Source: CAZLPW01 sp964561495 (GTDB lineage: Bacteria > Fidelibacterota > Marinisomatia > Marinisomatales > UBA1611). From it: a stretch of DNA of 9,909 nucleotides. A program made the translations under genes and the position numbers. The notes under the pieces are model-generated. The model had not been told where the DNA came from, made no database searches, and worked only from the letters and a program-made list of their open reading frames with translations. Shown piece by piece: positions 1 to 6,874 of the stretch; position 1 is the stretch's first letter; the number at the start of each line of letters is the position of its first letter. The stretch lies in the NCBI GenBank assembly GCA_964561495.1, contig CAZLPW010000072.1, positions 1 through 9,909 on the forward strand, written 5' to 3'.

Positions 1-1
1 A

Positions 2-337
2 ACTTTAAACAGACACCAAGAAGAACAAGCAAATCTTTATAATATTAACATCATCAAGATGAAAGATTTTGATCCAAATTTTAAATTTAGATCTGATGAC
101 CCAATCTATATTTCTATAGACCTAGACGGATTAGATCCCGCATTTGCGCCAGGAGTTTCACATCCAGAACCAGGCGGGTTTTCTACAAGAGAACTCCTTC
201 AAATTATTTCAAACATTAAAGGGGAAATTATAGGCGCTGATATAGTTGAATGTAATCCCAAAAAAGACATAAACAATATCACAGCAATAACAGCTGCTAA
301 GCTGTTGAAAGAATTAATAGGTAAACTCTTAGAATAA
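2..337 (+). CDS. arginase/agmatinase-family ureohydrolase, C-terminal part (5' end outside window)
   Basis: This is the last 111 codons of a metal-dependent ureohydrolase. The family hydrolyses guanidino compounds such as arginine or agmatine to urea and an amine in the cytoplasm, using two Mn2+ ions. The frame is open to the left edge; the first ATG inside, at 59, is an internal Met. The sequence before it (TLNRHQEEQANLYNINIIKM) reads as normal family sequence, so the true start lies upstream. The third ureohydrolase signature is clear at about nt 110-180: SIDLDGLDPAFAPG followed by a PEPGG turn, whose aspartates are metal ligands. The tail GADIVECNPKKD...ITA..AAKLLKEL is the usual C-terminal strand and helix. 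The first metal-binding His/Asp motifs are off the edge, so arginase, agmatinase and related enzymes cannot be told apart. It is the only plus-strand gene and converges on the GH97 locus. Confidence 0.9.
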   Translation, partial: TLNRHQEEQANLYNINIIKMKDFDPNFKFRSDDPIYISIDLDGLDPAFAPGVSHPEPGGFSTRELLQIISNIKGEIIGADIVECNPKKDINNITAITAAKLLKELIGKLLE

Positions 338-342
338 AATAT

Positions 343-367
343 CTATTTAGTTAATTTTCCTAAATAG
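343..367. terminator. weak hairpin between convergent genes
   Basis: A perfect 8-bp inverted repeat, CTATTTAG (343-350) and CTAAATAG (360-367), is separated by a 9-nt loop. It starts 5 bp after the arginase-family stop codon and lies before the end of the GH97 C-terminal frame (410). The stem has only two G-C pairs and no long T run follows on the plus strand, so it would be a weak terminator. Its place between converging genes is the main support. The rest of 338-409 is AT-rich, with nothing else recognisable. Confidence 0.35.
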
Positions 368-409
368 TGAAAAATGGAAGTGAAAAACCAAAAATATGAT
401 TGTATAAAT

Positions 410-796
410 TTATTCGGATATAAATCTTAGTTTTAGTGCCTGCCCACCACCTCGTGCCAATCTCATTAAATAATCATCACCTTTCCTTAATTTATGTTTG
501 GATATAACATAATCGAGTGGATTTGATTCCCAGTCTGATTCTTTTGAATCTGAATATATTGTTGCCTCATAAAGACCATCATCTAAAAATGATAGATCAA
601 TATCTAGAGAGCGTTTATTTTCATTTGTAATTCCACCTACATACCAATCTCTGCCACCACTCTCTTTTCTTGCAACAGTTATATACTCTCCAATTTCACC
701 ATTAATATATACCGTTGTATCCCAATCCACGGGGACATCCTTTATAAATTGGAAAGCAGGGTGACCATTATAATTTTCAATAAAATCAGCTGCCAT
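410..796 (-). CDS. GH97 C-terminal domain, separated from its catalytic domain by an in-frame stop
   Basis: This frame encodes the end of a glycoside hydrolase 97 protein, not a gene of its own. It opens with MAADFIENY, then AFQFIKDVPVDWDTT, GEIGEYITVARK, DWYVGGITNENKR and a final ARGGGQALKLRF. These are the conserved linker and C-terminal beta-sandwich of SusB-type enzymes. The GH97 similarity starts further upstream: codons 859-797 read RISTTIAKQLALYVIIHSPLQ, the last barrel helix, directly continuous with the Met at 796. Only the TAA at 869-871 separates this from the larger upstream frame, and both parts are in the same reading frame. A C-terminal domain alone would have no active site and no export signal. 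It is either a pseudogene remnant or part of one polypeptide if the stop is an error. The boundaries given are those of the ATG-initiated frame. Confidence 0.75.
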   Translation of the reverse strand: MAADFIENYNGHPAFQFIKDVPVDWDTTVYINGEIGEYITVARKESGGRDWYVGGITNENKRSLDIDLSFLDDGLYEATIYSDSKESDWESNPLDYVISKHKLRKGDDYLMRLARGGGQALKLRFISE

Positions 797-859
797 TTGT
801 AAGGGACTATGAATAATAACATAAAGAGCAAGCTGTTTGGCAATCGTTGTACTAATCCT

Positions 860-1245
860 GGGTGCACTTTATCGGTTATTATTTTTTCTTACTGGTTTTT
901 CTTTAGATGCTTTCAAAAATTGCCATGGTATAATTATTTTTGTATCTCCAGATATTAATCCATCTTCATCAACATTAATTTTTCTATTTTCACTTTTTTT
1001 TAACAATTGAAGCAACCAAATATCATATTGGCTACTCTTAATATGATCAGCAGAAGCACCCCACTCCCACTGACCTACCTGAAAATTTTGATTAATGCTC
1101 CAAATGTAAGTAGGACGAGGAACTGAAAAAACTGTATCCACTTCCATATCCTTCTCAACCCACAATGATTCGCTACCTTTGTAGGTTAAATTCTGAAATC
1201 CATTTCCACTATCAATAACAGTAATTTTCACAGGATACTCAATAT
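860..1245 (-). other. unrelated segment inserted in the GH97 catalytic domain, ending in TAA
   Basis: GH97 homology runs to MDFTPGIFDLYIQNTDFDIN (residue ~517 of the 2794 frame) and resumes at RISTT (nt 859). In SusB-like enzymes as I know them, these two blocks are joined by a loop of about 15-20 residues. Here about 120 codons lie between them, of which the last four are R, stop, S, A-P. The segment reads as real protein: mixed strands, several Trp, and a patch (residues ~572-597) containing VGQWEWG and YDIWLLQL. That patch loosely recalls the 'lGnW ... yp.W' core of CBM20-like starch-binding domains. This resemblance is weak and made by eye. No terminal inverted repeats or target-site duplications were found, so it does not look like an insertion sequence. 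Boundaries are uncertain by about 10 codons. Confidence 0.6.
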
Positions 1246-2794
1246 TAATGTCAAAATCTGTATTCTGAATATATAAATCAAAAATTCCAGGAGTAAAATC
1301 CATCGGAGAGTTTAATAATCTTGTGAAAGGTAATATTGTAGTATGATTTGGTGGATTGCCACCATGCCATGCATTGTATTCCATACCTCTTGCCCCCTCT
1401 CGAGTTAGCATATTAGGATATGTTCTTCTTTCTCCTGTATCCTTGATTGGTTCATGAAAGTTCACACCAATCTTATATTCTAATGCCTTTTCCAATACTG
1501 TTCTGTAATAATTAACTCCGTACTGGCCATAGTGGAACTCTTTATTATCTAATTTTTTACCAACTTGGCCAATTTTAGCATTTCTAATTTCTAATTGGTT
1601 TAATAATCCAAAAGCAGAATCAATCTGATTTAAATAATTTATAGTTCCAGCACTCGTTTCATGATATGCTTGAATAGAAACACCTTTGGATTTTGCATAA
1701 TCCTGAACAATTTCAAGATCAAAATCAGGAGTAGAACTGGTAAAACTAATTGTAGAAGAATCGGAGAATAGCCCTCCCCAGCCTGATGCCCAACCTTCAA
1801 TTAACACCTCATCAATTCCATGTTCGGATGCAAAATCAATATATTTAAAACTCCTTTCGTTTGTCGCTCCGTGTCTAAAGCTTTCACCCCATGTCCACTT
1901 GCCTATAATCATGCCCCACCAAATCCCAATGTACTTTGATGGTTTTATCCAAGATGTCTCTTCAACTTTAGTAGGCTCATTACAATTTAGAGTAAGATTT
2001 GAATTAAGTAATCCTATTGCTGATGAGGCAATTTTTATTGTCCTCCAGGGACTAACAAAGGGTAAAGTTATTCTTACCTTATCTCCATTGCTCCAAGGAG
2101 CCAGATCACAATTTAGTTGTGTGTCTTTTGTTTGAAATATTTGCATACTTGAATAATTAACCAAAGAGGCTTCATGAATACTTAAGTGTATCCCATTATT
2201 ATATCTTATTGTTAGTGGTGTATGGGCTGTGTCCATTTTTGAAATTTGTGATTTGTTATATAGCTCTTCATATCTATTTGGTTTGTAAGCAGGCGTCCAC
2301 CAAACATCAGCATCTTCAACAAGATTAAACTGAGTAATTTCATCCGAGATAACAACTTCGCTCCCTATTTCAGGAATGTTATATACATAGTATCGAAAAG
2401 CAACTCCATCATCATATGCCCGAAAGATTAAATCAAAAGTTTTTATTCCATTGCCATTCTTAAAAGAAATAAGAGTCTCATTATAATGGTTTCGAATTTT
2501 TTTTACCTCTCCCCAAGGCAACTGGTAAAATTCATCAAAACTATGATTTTTTATTTCAGCAAAACGTATTTTATTAAATAATTGAATATTATTTTTAAAT
2601 AATATTCCAAGTTTAGAAGTAGTAATTACTTCATTATTATTTAATAATACTCTATAGGATAAACTATTTAAATCATTCCTTAGAATAATACGAATATTCC
2701 CAGAAGGGGACTCGATTTCAATTGACTTGTTTAATTCATCACAAGAATTAATAATAAATACAATAAAAAACAGTGTGGATAAAAAAAATTTCAA
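869..2794 (-). CDS. GH97 family alpha-glucosidase-like lipoprotein (SusB type), interrupted near its end
   Basis: GH97 enzymes release glucose from alpha-glucans or galactose from alpha-galactosides, usually at the periplasmic or outer-membrane face. Residues 1-18 are a signal peptide ending in a lipobox-like INSC (Cys18). Residues ~25-275 are the N-terminal beta-sandwich, and ~285-517 most of the (beta/alpha)8 barrel, with HGATNE, EVLIEGWASGWG, HETSAG, HEPIKDTG, RGMEYNAW and TTILPFTRLLNSPMDFTPGIFD. Glu379 (HETS), Glu448 (HEP) and Glu472 (MEY) match the glutamates of inverting SusB-type alpha-glucosidases; Glu208 (HEAS) matches the N-domain Ca2+ ligand. From ~518 to 641 the sequence is foreign, and the frame stops at TAA 869-871 before the last barrel helix and C-terminal domain, which follow in frame (410-868). 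The start is TTG: a TGA lies four codons upstream and no ATG is nearby. It begins 28 bp after the hydrolase gene, so the two are probably co-transcribed. The family call is firm; activity of this copy is doubtful. Confidence 0.85.
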   Translation of the reverse strand: MKFFLSTLFFIVFIINSCDELNKSIEIESPSGNIRIILRNDLNSLSYRVLLNNNEVITTSKLGILFKNNIQLFNKIRFAEIKNHSFDEFYQLPWGEVKKIRNHYNETLISFKNGNGIKTFDLIFRAYDDGVAFRYYVYNIPEIGSEVVISDEITQFNLVEDADVWWTPAYKPNRYEELYNKSQISKMDTAHTPLTIRYNNGIHLSIHEASLVNYSSMQIFQTKDTQLNCDLAPWSNGDKVRITLPFVSPWRTIKIASSAIGLLNSNLTLNCNEPTKVEETSWIKPSKYIGIWWGMIIGKWTWGESFRHGATNERSFKYIDFASEHGIDEVLIEGWASGWGGLFSDSSTISFTSSTPDFDLEIVQDYAKSKGVSIQAYHETSAGTINYLNQIDSAFGLLNQLEIRNAKIGQVGKKLDNKEFHYGQYGVNYYRTVLEKALEYKIGVNFHEPIKDTGERRTYPNMLTREGARGMEYNAWHGGNPPNHTTILPFTRLLNSPMDFTPGIFDLYIQNTDFDINIEYPVKITVIDSGNGFQNLTYKGSESLWVEKDMEVDTVFSVPRPTYIWSINQNFQVGQWEWGASADHIKSSQYDIWLLQLLKKSENRKINVDEDGLISGDTKIIIPWQFLKASKEKPVRKNNNR

Positions 2795-2822
2795 AGATTT
2801 AAATCAAGTTAAAATTTTAGTA

Positions 2823-3980
2823 TTACTTTAGAAGTAACATTTTTTTTGTTTGATAATTATTATTTACCATTATCCTATAATAATAAACACCCGAACTAAC
2901 AGGTTCTCCTTGATTATTAGTTGAATTCCATTGGACTATATTTTCCCCTGGTGCATTGTATTGACTGATTAGTTTTTTTACTAAAATGCCATTAACATTA
3001 AAAATATTTATTTCGATAAAAGAAAAAGCCTGAATATCAAATTTAAATGTGGTAATCGGGTTAAACGGATTTGGATAATTTTGATATATTTTAAATTGCC
3101 TAGGAATATCAAATCTTTGATTATTCATTAAAGGCATAGCCTGGCTAATTGCTCCACTATAAATAAGATCATCATAATATTCATTACCAGGTGTCCACAG
3201 ACTGTCTCCAGAAGAATCTAATCCAGCTTGCCACAATAAAAAGGACGTTGATAAGTTTAAAATAATAGAATTTATTTCATCTTCTGAAAAGTAATCATTC
3301 GAACCGCTACATAAAATAGTACAAAATACGTCCGCTGGTGATTCAAAATCACAATGATCTGCTTCGGTAATACGCACTGCATTTCCATTTTCTGCATTAT
3401 TATATACATCTAAACCATTCCCATATGAATTACATGAGCTTGGCTCTCCTAATAATCCCCAGACTGGCACAGAAATATTTGAAACATTTTCAAGAGCCAA
3501 AAAGTCATCACTATAAGAAGCATCAACTAGATCCAAACCTAATACAGCTAAAACACTTGAATCTTCTGCGGCTGCGATAATTGAACGCATACCCCCTGCA
3601 GAATAGCCAACATAAATAACAGCACCCTCTCCGCCGATTTGATTCGAAAGTCCGATTAGATCTTCTGCGTCCTGAAATGGATCATTACTTATTAATGAAG
3701 AATGTAAAAGATCCATAGTTACAACTTTTATCCCCCAGCTGGCATAGTGATTCGCAAAACCAGTCATTGAACTTTGATCATCTAAAAATCCATGAGCTAG
3801 AATAATATGAGGAGCCTCTGGTGCATTAAGAGGTTTAAACAAGGTATATTGAATAGATACATTTTCTGAGATAGATGTATCCCCAAACAAGATTTGTACA
3901 CCGTATGGTCCAAACCCCGAATAACTTGCATAAATATCAGTTTTGATTATAAACGTAAATAGTATTAAAAAACGAGACAT
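2823..3980 (-). CDS. secreted alpha/beta hydrolase (chlorophyllase/dienelactone hydrolase-like) with C-terminal sorting domain
   Basis: This 385-residue exported esterase-like protein has a signal peptide at ~1-19 (MSRFLILFTFIIKTDIYAS). The alpha/beta hydrolase core spans ~40-250: oxyanion-hole HGF at 63-65, nucleophile elbow GYSAGG with Ser127, a strand LGLDLVDAS with Asp150/Asp153 as acid candidates, and ADHCDFE with His209 as the likely catalytic base. The LDxVD pattern is typical of the chlorophyllase/PETase-like branch. Cys183, 210, 220 and 224 could form disulfides. Residues ~296-385 are a FlgD-like/type IX sorting domain: NYPNPFNPITTFKFDI, then W351, SSGVYYYRI and a basic end KKMLLLK. 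The protein is therefore expected outside the cell or on its surface. The ATG at 3980 gives the complete signal peptide; no Shine-Dalgarno is visible. It sits 33 bp after the small exported protein and 28 bp before GH97. The substrate is unknown. Confidence 0.88.
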   Translation of the reverse strand: MSRFLILFTFIIKTDIYASYSGFGPYGVQILFGDTSISENVSIQYTLFKPLNAPEAPHIILAHGFLDDQSSMTGFANHYASWGIKVVTMDLLHSSLISNDPFQDAEDLIGLSNQIGGEGAVIYVGYSAGGMRSIIAAAEDSSVLAVLGLDLVDASYSDDFLALENVSNISVPVWGLLGEPSSCNSYGNGLDVYNNAENGNAVRITEADHCDFESPADVFCTILCSGSNDYFSEDEINSIILNLSTSFLLWQAGLDSSGDSLWTPGNEYYDDLIYSGAISQAMPLMNNQRFDIPRQFKIYQNYPNPFNPITTFKFDIQAFSFIEINIFNVNGILVKKLISQYNAPGENIVQWNSTNNQGEPVSSGVYYYRIMVNNNYQTKKMLLLK

Positions 3981-4013
3981 CTATAAATATACACTTGTGG
4001 TAAATAAATAATT

Positions 4014-4526
4014 TTAATTAGTTAAATAATAAGAGTCTTCCATAAACTTTATTCTTGAGTCAATCAGAGGTGTAGTTTCTTCAATAATTTTAAAAATCCT
4101 CTTTAATATTTTCATTGATTTATGAATTAAGCTGTCAGCCTGATTATTTTTGACAAAAATTAGATAATCTTTTATTAAATCATATTTTAAAATCATTAAA
4201 TCATACTTCAATGTTAGAGTGGTAGCTGCTAATTTTTTTGATACATACGATAATTCCTCAAAAATAAACAATATAAAGCTAATATCTCGTGATAGGTTAT
4301 TACAATCCATAACCAAATCAGAAATTTTCTCAACATATTTTGAGTCTTCATGGTTAGATCTTGTGATGTTTTTTTTGAGTTCTCGCAAATCTTTTTCATG
4401 CACCGATAGAGACTCTTGTAGCCCCTGAAGACTAATAACATAGGGGCCTGTATCAATAACCTCCCCCCAAGATATGCTAATAATTATTAATACCAATACT
4501 TGAATTTTAATAATTAGATACCCCAT
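4014..4526 (-). CDS. small exported helical protein of unknown function
   Basis: I do not recognise this protein of 170 residues. The first ~20 residues (MGYLIIKIQVLVLIIISISW) form a hydrophobic segment with a single early Lys, consistent with a signal peptide cut near Trp-Gly-Glu or with one membrane anchor. The rest looks almost wholly helical, rich in Leu, Ile, Lys, Glu and Ser, with a charged stretch (VHEKDLRELKKNITRSNHEDSKYVEKI) suggesting a coiled coil or helical bundle. It contains one cysteine in the mature part and no catalytic motif. The ATG at 4526 is chosen over the adjacent in-frame TTG at 4529. It lies between the MGMT-like gene (41 bp) and the exported hydrolase (33 bp). That spacing suggests co-transcription with the hydrolase and GH97 genes and a periplasmic or envelope location, but gives no specific job. 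Confidence 0.65.
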   Translation of the reverse strand: MGYLIIKIQVLVLIIISISWGEVIDTGPYVISLQGLQESLSVHEKDLRELKKNITRSNHEDSKYVEKISDLVMDCNNLSRDISFILFIFEELSYVSKKLAATTLTLKYDLMILKYDLIKDYLIFVKNNQADSLIHKSMKILKRIFKIIEETTPLIDSRIKFMEDSYYLTN

Positions 4527-4567
4527 CAACTTAAATTAAAAAATTATTTTTAAAATATCAGATGTAT

Positions 4568-4978
4568 TCATAATTCTATGCCTTCTTGAATTTGTTTATC
4601 AATGATAAAATCAATTCCGCAGGCTAATTTCCTTGCTAATTTTGAATCTGGCTCAACAATTCTCCAAAAAGGTGTTATCATATTAATATCTTTGTGATTT
4701 TGATATTCTTCAAAAGCTGCTTCAGAAATAATCCTCATAGTAATTCCTGTTACTAGTGGACAAGTTGCTTCAGCATTAAAATTTTGAGCAAGTTTCTCCC
4801 TTATTTGTTTTGAATATAAAAAAGAACCCTCTGGGATTTTTTTAACCAATTCATCAACAACTTTTGGAGTTGGAATAAGCAATTTTGCTCCTGCCCGAAC
4901 ACCAGCAAATTGTTTTTTAGTAATTTTAACCTGAAGTTTTTTATCAAGATCTCTTTTTTTTATCCATGATTTTTTCAT
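4568..4978 (-). CDS. MGMT-family-like DNA-binding-fold protein lacking the acceptor cysteine
   Basis: This 136-residue protein belongs to the group usually labelled 'MGMT family protein'. Its best-conserved parts are LLIPTPKVVDELVKKIPEG (33-51), the helix SKQIREKLAQNF (56-67), TCPLVTGITMRI (72-83) and ITPFWRIVEPDS (101-112), with KLACG and a QEGI end. IPEG...SKQIREKLA resembles the IPxGxxxxYgxIA start of the O6-alkylguanine-DNA alkyltransferase C-terminal domain, and PFWRIV stands where the active-site PCHRV would be. The alkyl-acceptor Cys is replaced by Phe or Trp, as in alkyltransferase-like proteins, so direct dealkylation is not expected. Cys73 and Cys120 are present but at other positions. 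The Lys-rich N-terminus (about ten Lys/Arg in the first 22 residues) suits nucleic-acid binding. A role in DNA damage recognition is inferred only from the fold. The start is ATG at 4978; the gene lies 86 bp downstream of fmdB-like. Confidence 0.7.
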   Translation of the reverse strand: MKKSWIKKRDLDKKLQVKITKKQFAGVRAGAKLLIPTPKVVDELVKKIPEGSFLYSKQIREKLAQNFNAEATCPLVTGITMRIISEAAFEEYQNHKDINMITPFWRIVEPDSKLARKLACGIDFIIDKQIQEGIEL

Positions 4979-5040
4979 TTTATAAATTTTATTTATCTTA
5001 AAAAAATCAAATCCTGTTTTACATTCTAAAAATAATATTT

Positions 5041-5054
5041 TCTGTAACTACAGA
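5041..5054 (-). terminator. possible hairpin after the FmdB-like gene
   Basis: TCTGTA (5041-5046) and TACAGA (5049-5054) form a near-perfect palindrome 10 bp after the FmdB-like stop codon. Read on the minus strand, an A/T-rich stretch ending in a short T run follows. A second, overlapping imperfect palindrome centred on ACTAGT (5055-5060) could compete with it. The stem is short and the loop tight, so this is a weak candidate terminator. The remainder of 4979-5040 is AT-rich leader for the MGMT-like gene with no clear motif. Confidence 0.3.
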
Positions 5055-5064
5055 ACTAGTCTGT

Positions 5065-5268
5065 TCAAGAAAACCCAGAAATAGAATTGCAATTATTTTG
5101 AGATGGAGACCGTTTTAATGAATTAGCAATATTAGGGGCACAAAGCAGTTTCTTCGAATCTTGTTTTCTACATTTAGGACATTCAATACTTTTTTCTGAA
5201 ACTGAGAAAGAAATAAGCTTGTCAAACCTATAACCACAAGATTGGCATTTAAAATCATACATCGGCAT
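5065..5268 (-). CDS. FmdB-family zinc-ribbon protein
   Basis: This 67-residue protein starts MPMYDFKCQSCGYRFDKL, the hallmark opening of the FmdB/CxxC_CxxC_SSSS zinc-ribbon family. Cys8 and Cys11 pair with Cys30 and Cys33 (ECPKCRKQ), giving one four-cysteine zinc site. The tail is Ser/Asn-rich and polar, as is common in the family, and contains two further cysteines (Cys43, Cys60). The family is named after a putative regulator of formamidase genes in Methylophilus. For most members the function is unknown, and small zinc ribbons of this kind may bind nucleic acid or protein partners. The ATG at 5268 is preferred because the initial MPxY is conserved. It follows the helicase terminator, so it probably has its own promoter within 5269-5296, although no clear -35/-10 pair stands out there. 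Confidence 0.85.
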   Translation of the reverse strand: MPMYDFKCQSCGYRFDKLISFSVSEKSIECPKCRKQDSKKLLCAPNIANSLKRSPSQNNCNSISGFS

Positions 5269-5296
5269 CTAAAAATATACGTATCATATTGTAAAC

Positions 5297-5322
5297 AAAA
5301 AAAGTTACGAAGACAGTAACTT
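5297..5322 (-). terminator. intrinsic terminator of the DEAD-box helicase gene
   Basis: On the minus strand, AAGTTAC (5322-5316), a 7-nt loop TGTCTTC and GTAACTT (5308-5302) form a perfect 7-bp stem. It runs directly into seven consecutive T (5303-5297). It lies 38 bp after the helicase stop codon and about 29 bp before the FmdB-like start, and separates the two transcription units. This is the clearest intrinsic terminator in the window. Confidence 0.75.
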
Positions 5323-5360
5323 ATTTTCTTAATATTTTAAATTGAAAAATAAAAGAGATT

Positions 5361-6830
5361 CTATCTTCTTCTCCTTGTTTTGTTTCTTTTGTTTCCTCTA
5401 TTCTTCCTATTATCCTTTTTTGAATTAAAAAATTTTCTTCTGTTTCTTTTCCTCTTTTTGGCACTGCCCCTATCCGAGACTTCGATATTAATATCTTTTG
5501 AATTTTTATAATATGATAGATATCTATTGAATTCAGCTGATACAAAGTGTTTAATTAATTTTTCTCTGTCCAACCAATTAAGTTTATCATATATATAAGG
5601 TAAGAATGGCTCTATCTGCTCTTCATTAACATTTACTTTCTCTATTTTATCAATTAGTGCATACAAACGTTTCTTACATATGTCTAATCCGTTAGGAACT
5701 TTCTTTTTTGTAAAGGTTATACCCGACTTTCTTTCTATATCTTTTAATTTTCTAATATCACGTCCATGAACAATGACCAATGATTTCCCTTTTTTTCCCG
5801 CTCTACCAGTTCTTCCACTTCTGTGAATATATATTTCATCATCATCAGGTAAATTAAAATTAATTATGTGAGTTAAATCTTCGACATCCAATCCACGAGC
5901 AGCTACATCTGTTGCCACTAAGATTTGTATTTGGTGTTTTCTAAAACGTTTCATGACATCGTCTCTCTCTGCTTGAGAAAGATCCCCATGTATCGTATCT
6001 GCATTGTAGTGATCATTCATCAATTTATTTGCAACTTCTTTGGTCTCTCTGCGTGTACGACAAAATACAATCCCATATATATTGGGATTCATATCTGCAA
6101 CCCGTTTTACTACTTCGTACCTGTCTCTTGCTTGCACCGTGTAATATATATGTTCAACATTATCTGCAGCACGGTTAACAGGAGCCACTGCTATATCTAA
6201 AGAATTTTTCATGTATTTCTTTGTAACATCAATAACCTTAGGTGTCATAGTTGCTGAAAAAAGCAAAACTTGTTTATCTTTTTTAGTTGCTTTAAAGATG
6301 CTTTCTAAATCATCCTTAAAACCCATTGACAGCATTTCATCTGCTTCATCTAAAATTAACCGTTGAATATTCCCAACAAATAATTTTTTTCTTCTAATTA
6401 AATCTTTAGTTCTTCCAGGAGTTCCAACAATAACTTGAGGCTTTCTTTTCAATGACCTAATGTGATTTTCAATTTTAACCCCACCATATACAGCTAAAAT
6501 ATTTATCCTTCTTAAGTATTTAGAATAACTTAGTAGGTCATTAGTGATTTGAATACATAGTTCTCGCGTAGGACATAGGATGAGAGTCTGAACCATTCCA
6601 TCTTCTGTATTAGTTAGCTCTAATAAAGGCAACCCAAATGCAGCTGTCTTACCTGTACCAGTCTGGGCTGAAGCAATTAAGTCTCGACTTGAAGACATTA
6701 AATGTGGAATAACCTTCTCCTGAATAGGTGTGGGATGCTCAAAACCTAGCTCTTTGATAGCTTTTATCAATTCACTTTTTAAAGAAAAATTTAAAAAAGA
6801 ACCTCTCTTCTCAGGTTTGGAATAATTCAT
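5361..6830 (-). CDS. DEAD-box ATP-dependent RNA helicase
   Basis: This 489-residue cytoplasmic RNA helicase unwinds short RNA duplexes with ATP; relatives act in ribosome assembly, mRNA decay and cold adaptation. The motifs are complete and in order: Q motif GFEHPTPIQ (29-37), I AQTGTGKT (55-62), Ia PTREL (87-91), Ib TPGR (137-140), II DEAD (161-164), III SAT (192-194), IV IVFCRTR (254-260), V ATDVAARGLD (306-315) and VI HRSGRTGRAG (336-345). After the second RecA domain there is a helical extension (~365-450). It then has an extreme Lys/Arg/Asn tail of ~38 residues ending in RRRR, probably disordered and RNA-binding. No DbpA-type RNA-binding domain is visible, so naming it deaD/csdA, rhlE or dbpA would be a guess. 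The ATG at 6830 is 13 codons before the family-typical FLNFSL. It is transcribed alone: a 158-bp spacer precedes it and a strong terminator follows. Confidence 0.95.
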   Translation of the reverse strand: MNYSKPEKRGSFLNFSLKSELIKAIKELGFEHPTPIQEKVIPHLMSSSRDLIASAQTGTGKTAAFGLPLLELTNTEDGMVQTLILCPTRELCIQITNDLLSYSKYLRRINILAVYGGVKIENHIRSLKRKPQVIVGTPGRTKDLIRRKKLFVGNIQRLILDEADEMLSMGFKDDLESIFKATKKDKQVLLFSATMTPKVIDVTKKYMKNSLDIAVAPVNRAADNVEHIYYTVQARDRYEVVKRVADMNPNIYGIVFCRTRRETKEVANKLMNDHYNADTIHGDLSQAERDDVMKRFRKHQIQILVATDVAARGLDVEDLTHIINFNLPDDDEIYIHRSGRTGRAGKKGKSLVIVHGRDIRKLKDIERKSGITFTKKKVPNGLDICKKRLYALIDKIEKVNVNEEQIEPFLPYIYDKLNWLDREKLIKHFVSAEFNRYLSYYKNSKDINIEVSDRGSAKKRKRNRRKFFNSKKDNRKNRGNKRNKTRRRR

Positions 6831-6874
6831 ACTTTACAGACTTGTATTAATAATTAGAAGATATTGAGCGCGGG

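Noticed and set aside
410..796. An independent small gene for a 128-residue protein.
   Set aside because: Its sequence is the C-terminal domain of GH97, and conserved GH97 codons continue in frame upstream of its ATG to 859.
860..1245. An insertion sequence or intron interrupting GH97.
   Set aside because: There is no transposase, no inverted repeats or target duplication, and at ~386 nt the segment lacks group I/II intron features that I can see; it reads as ordinary protein-coding sequence.
1899..2135. Plus-strand open frame opposite the GH97 gene.
   Set aside because: It lies wholly inside strongly conserved GH97 coding sequence on the other strand and shows no recognisable protein features.
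4219..4456. Frames on both strands inside the small exported protein gene.
   Set aside because: They overlap the 4014-4526 frame, which alone has a signal peptide and fits the gene spacing.
5321..5545. Open frame overlapping the helicase 3' end in another frame.
   Set aside because: It is a by-product of the A-rich Lys/Arg codons of the helicase tail and it runs over the terminator hairpin.
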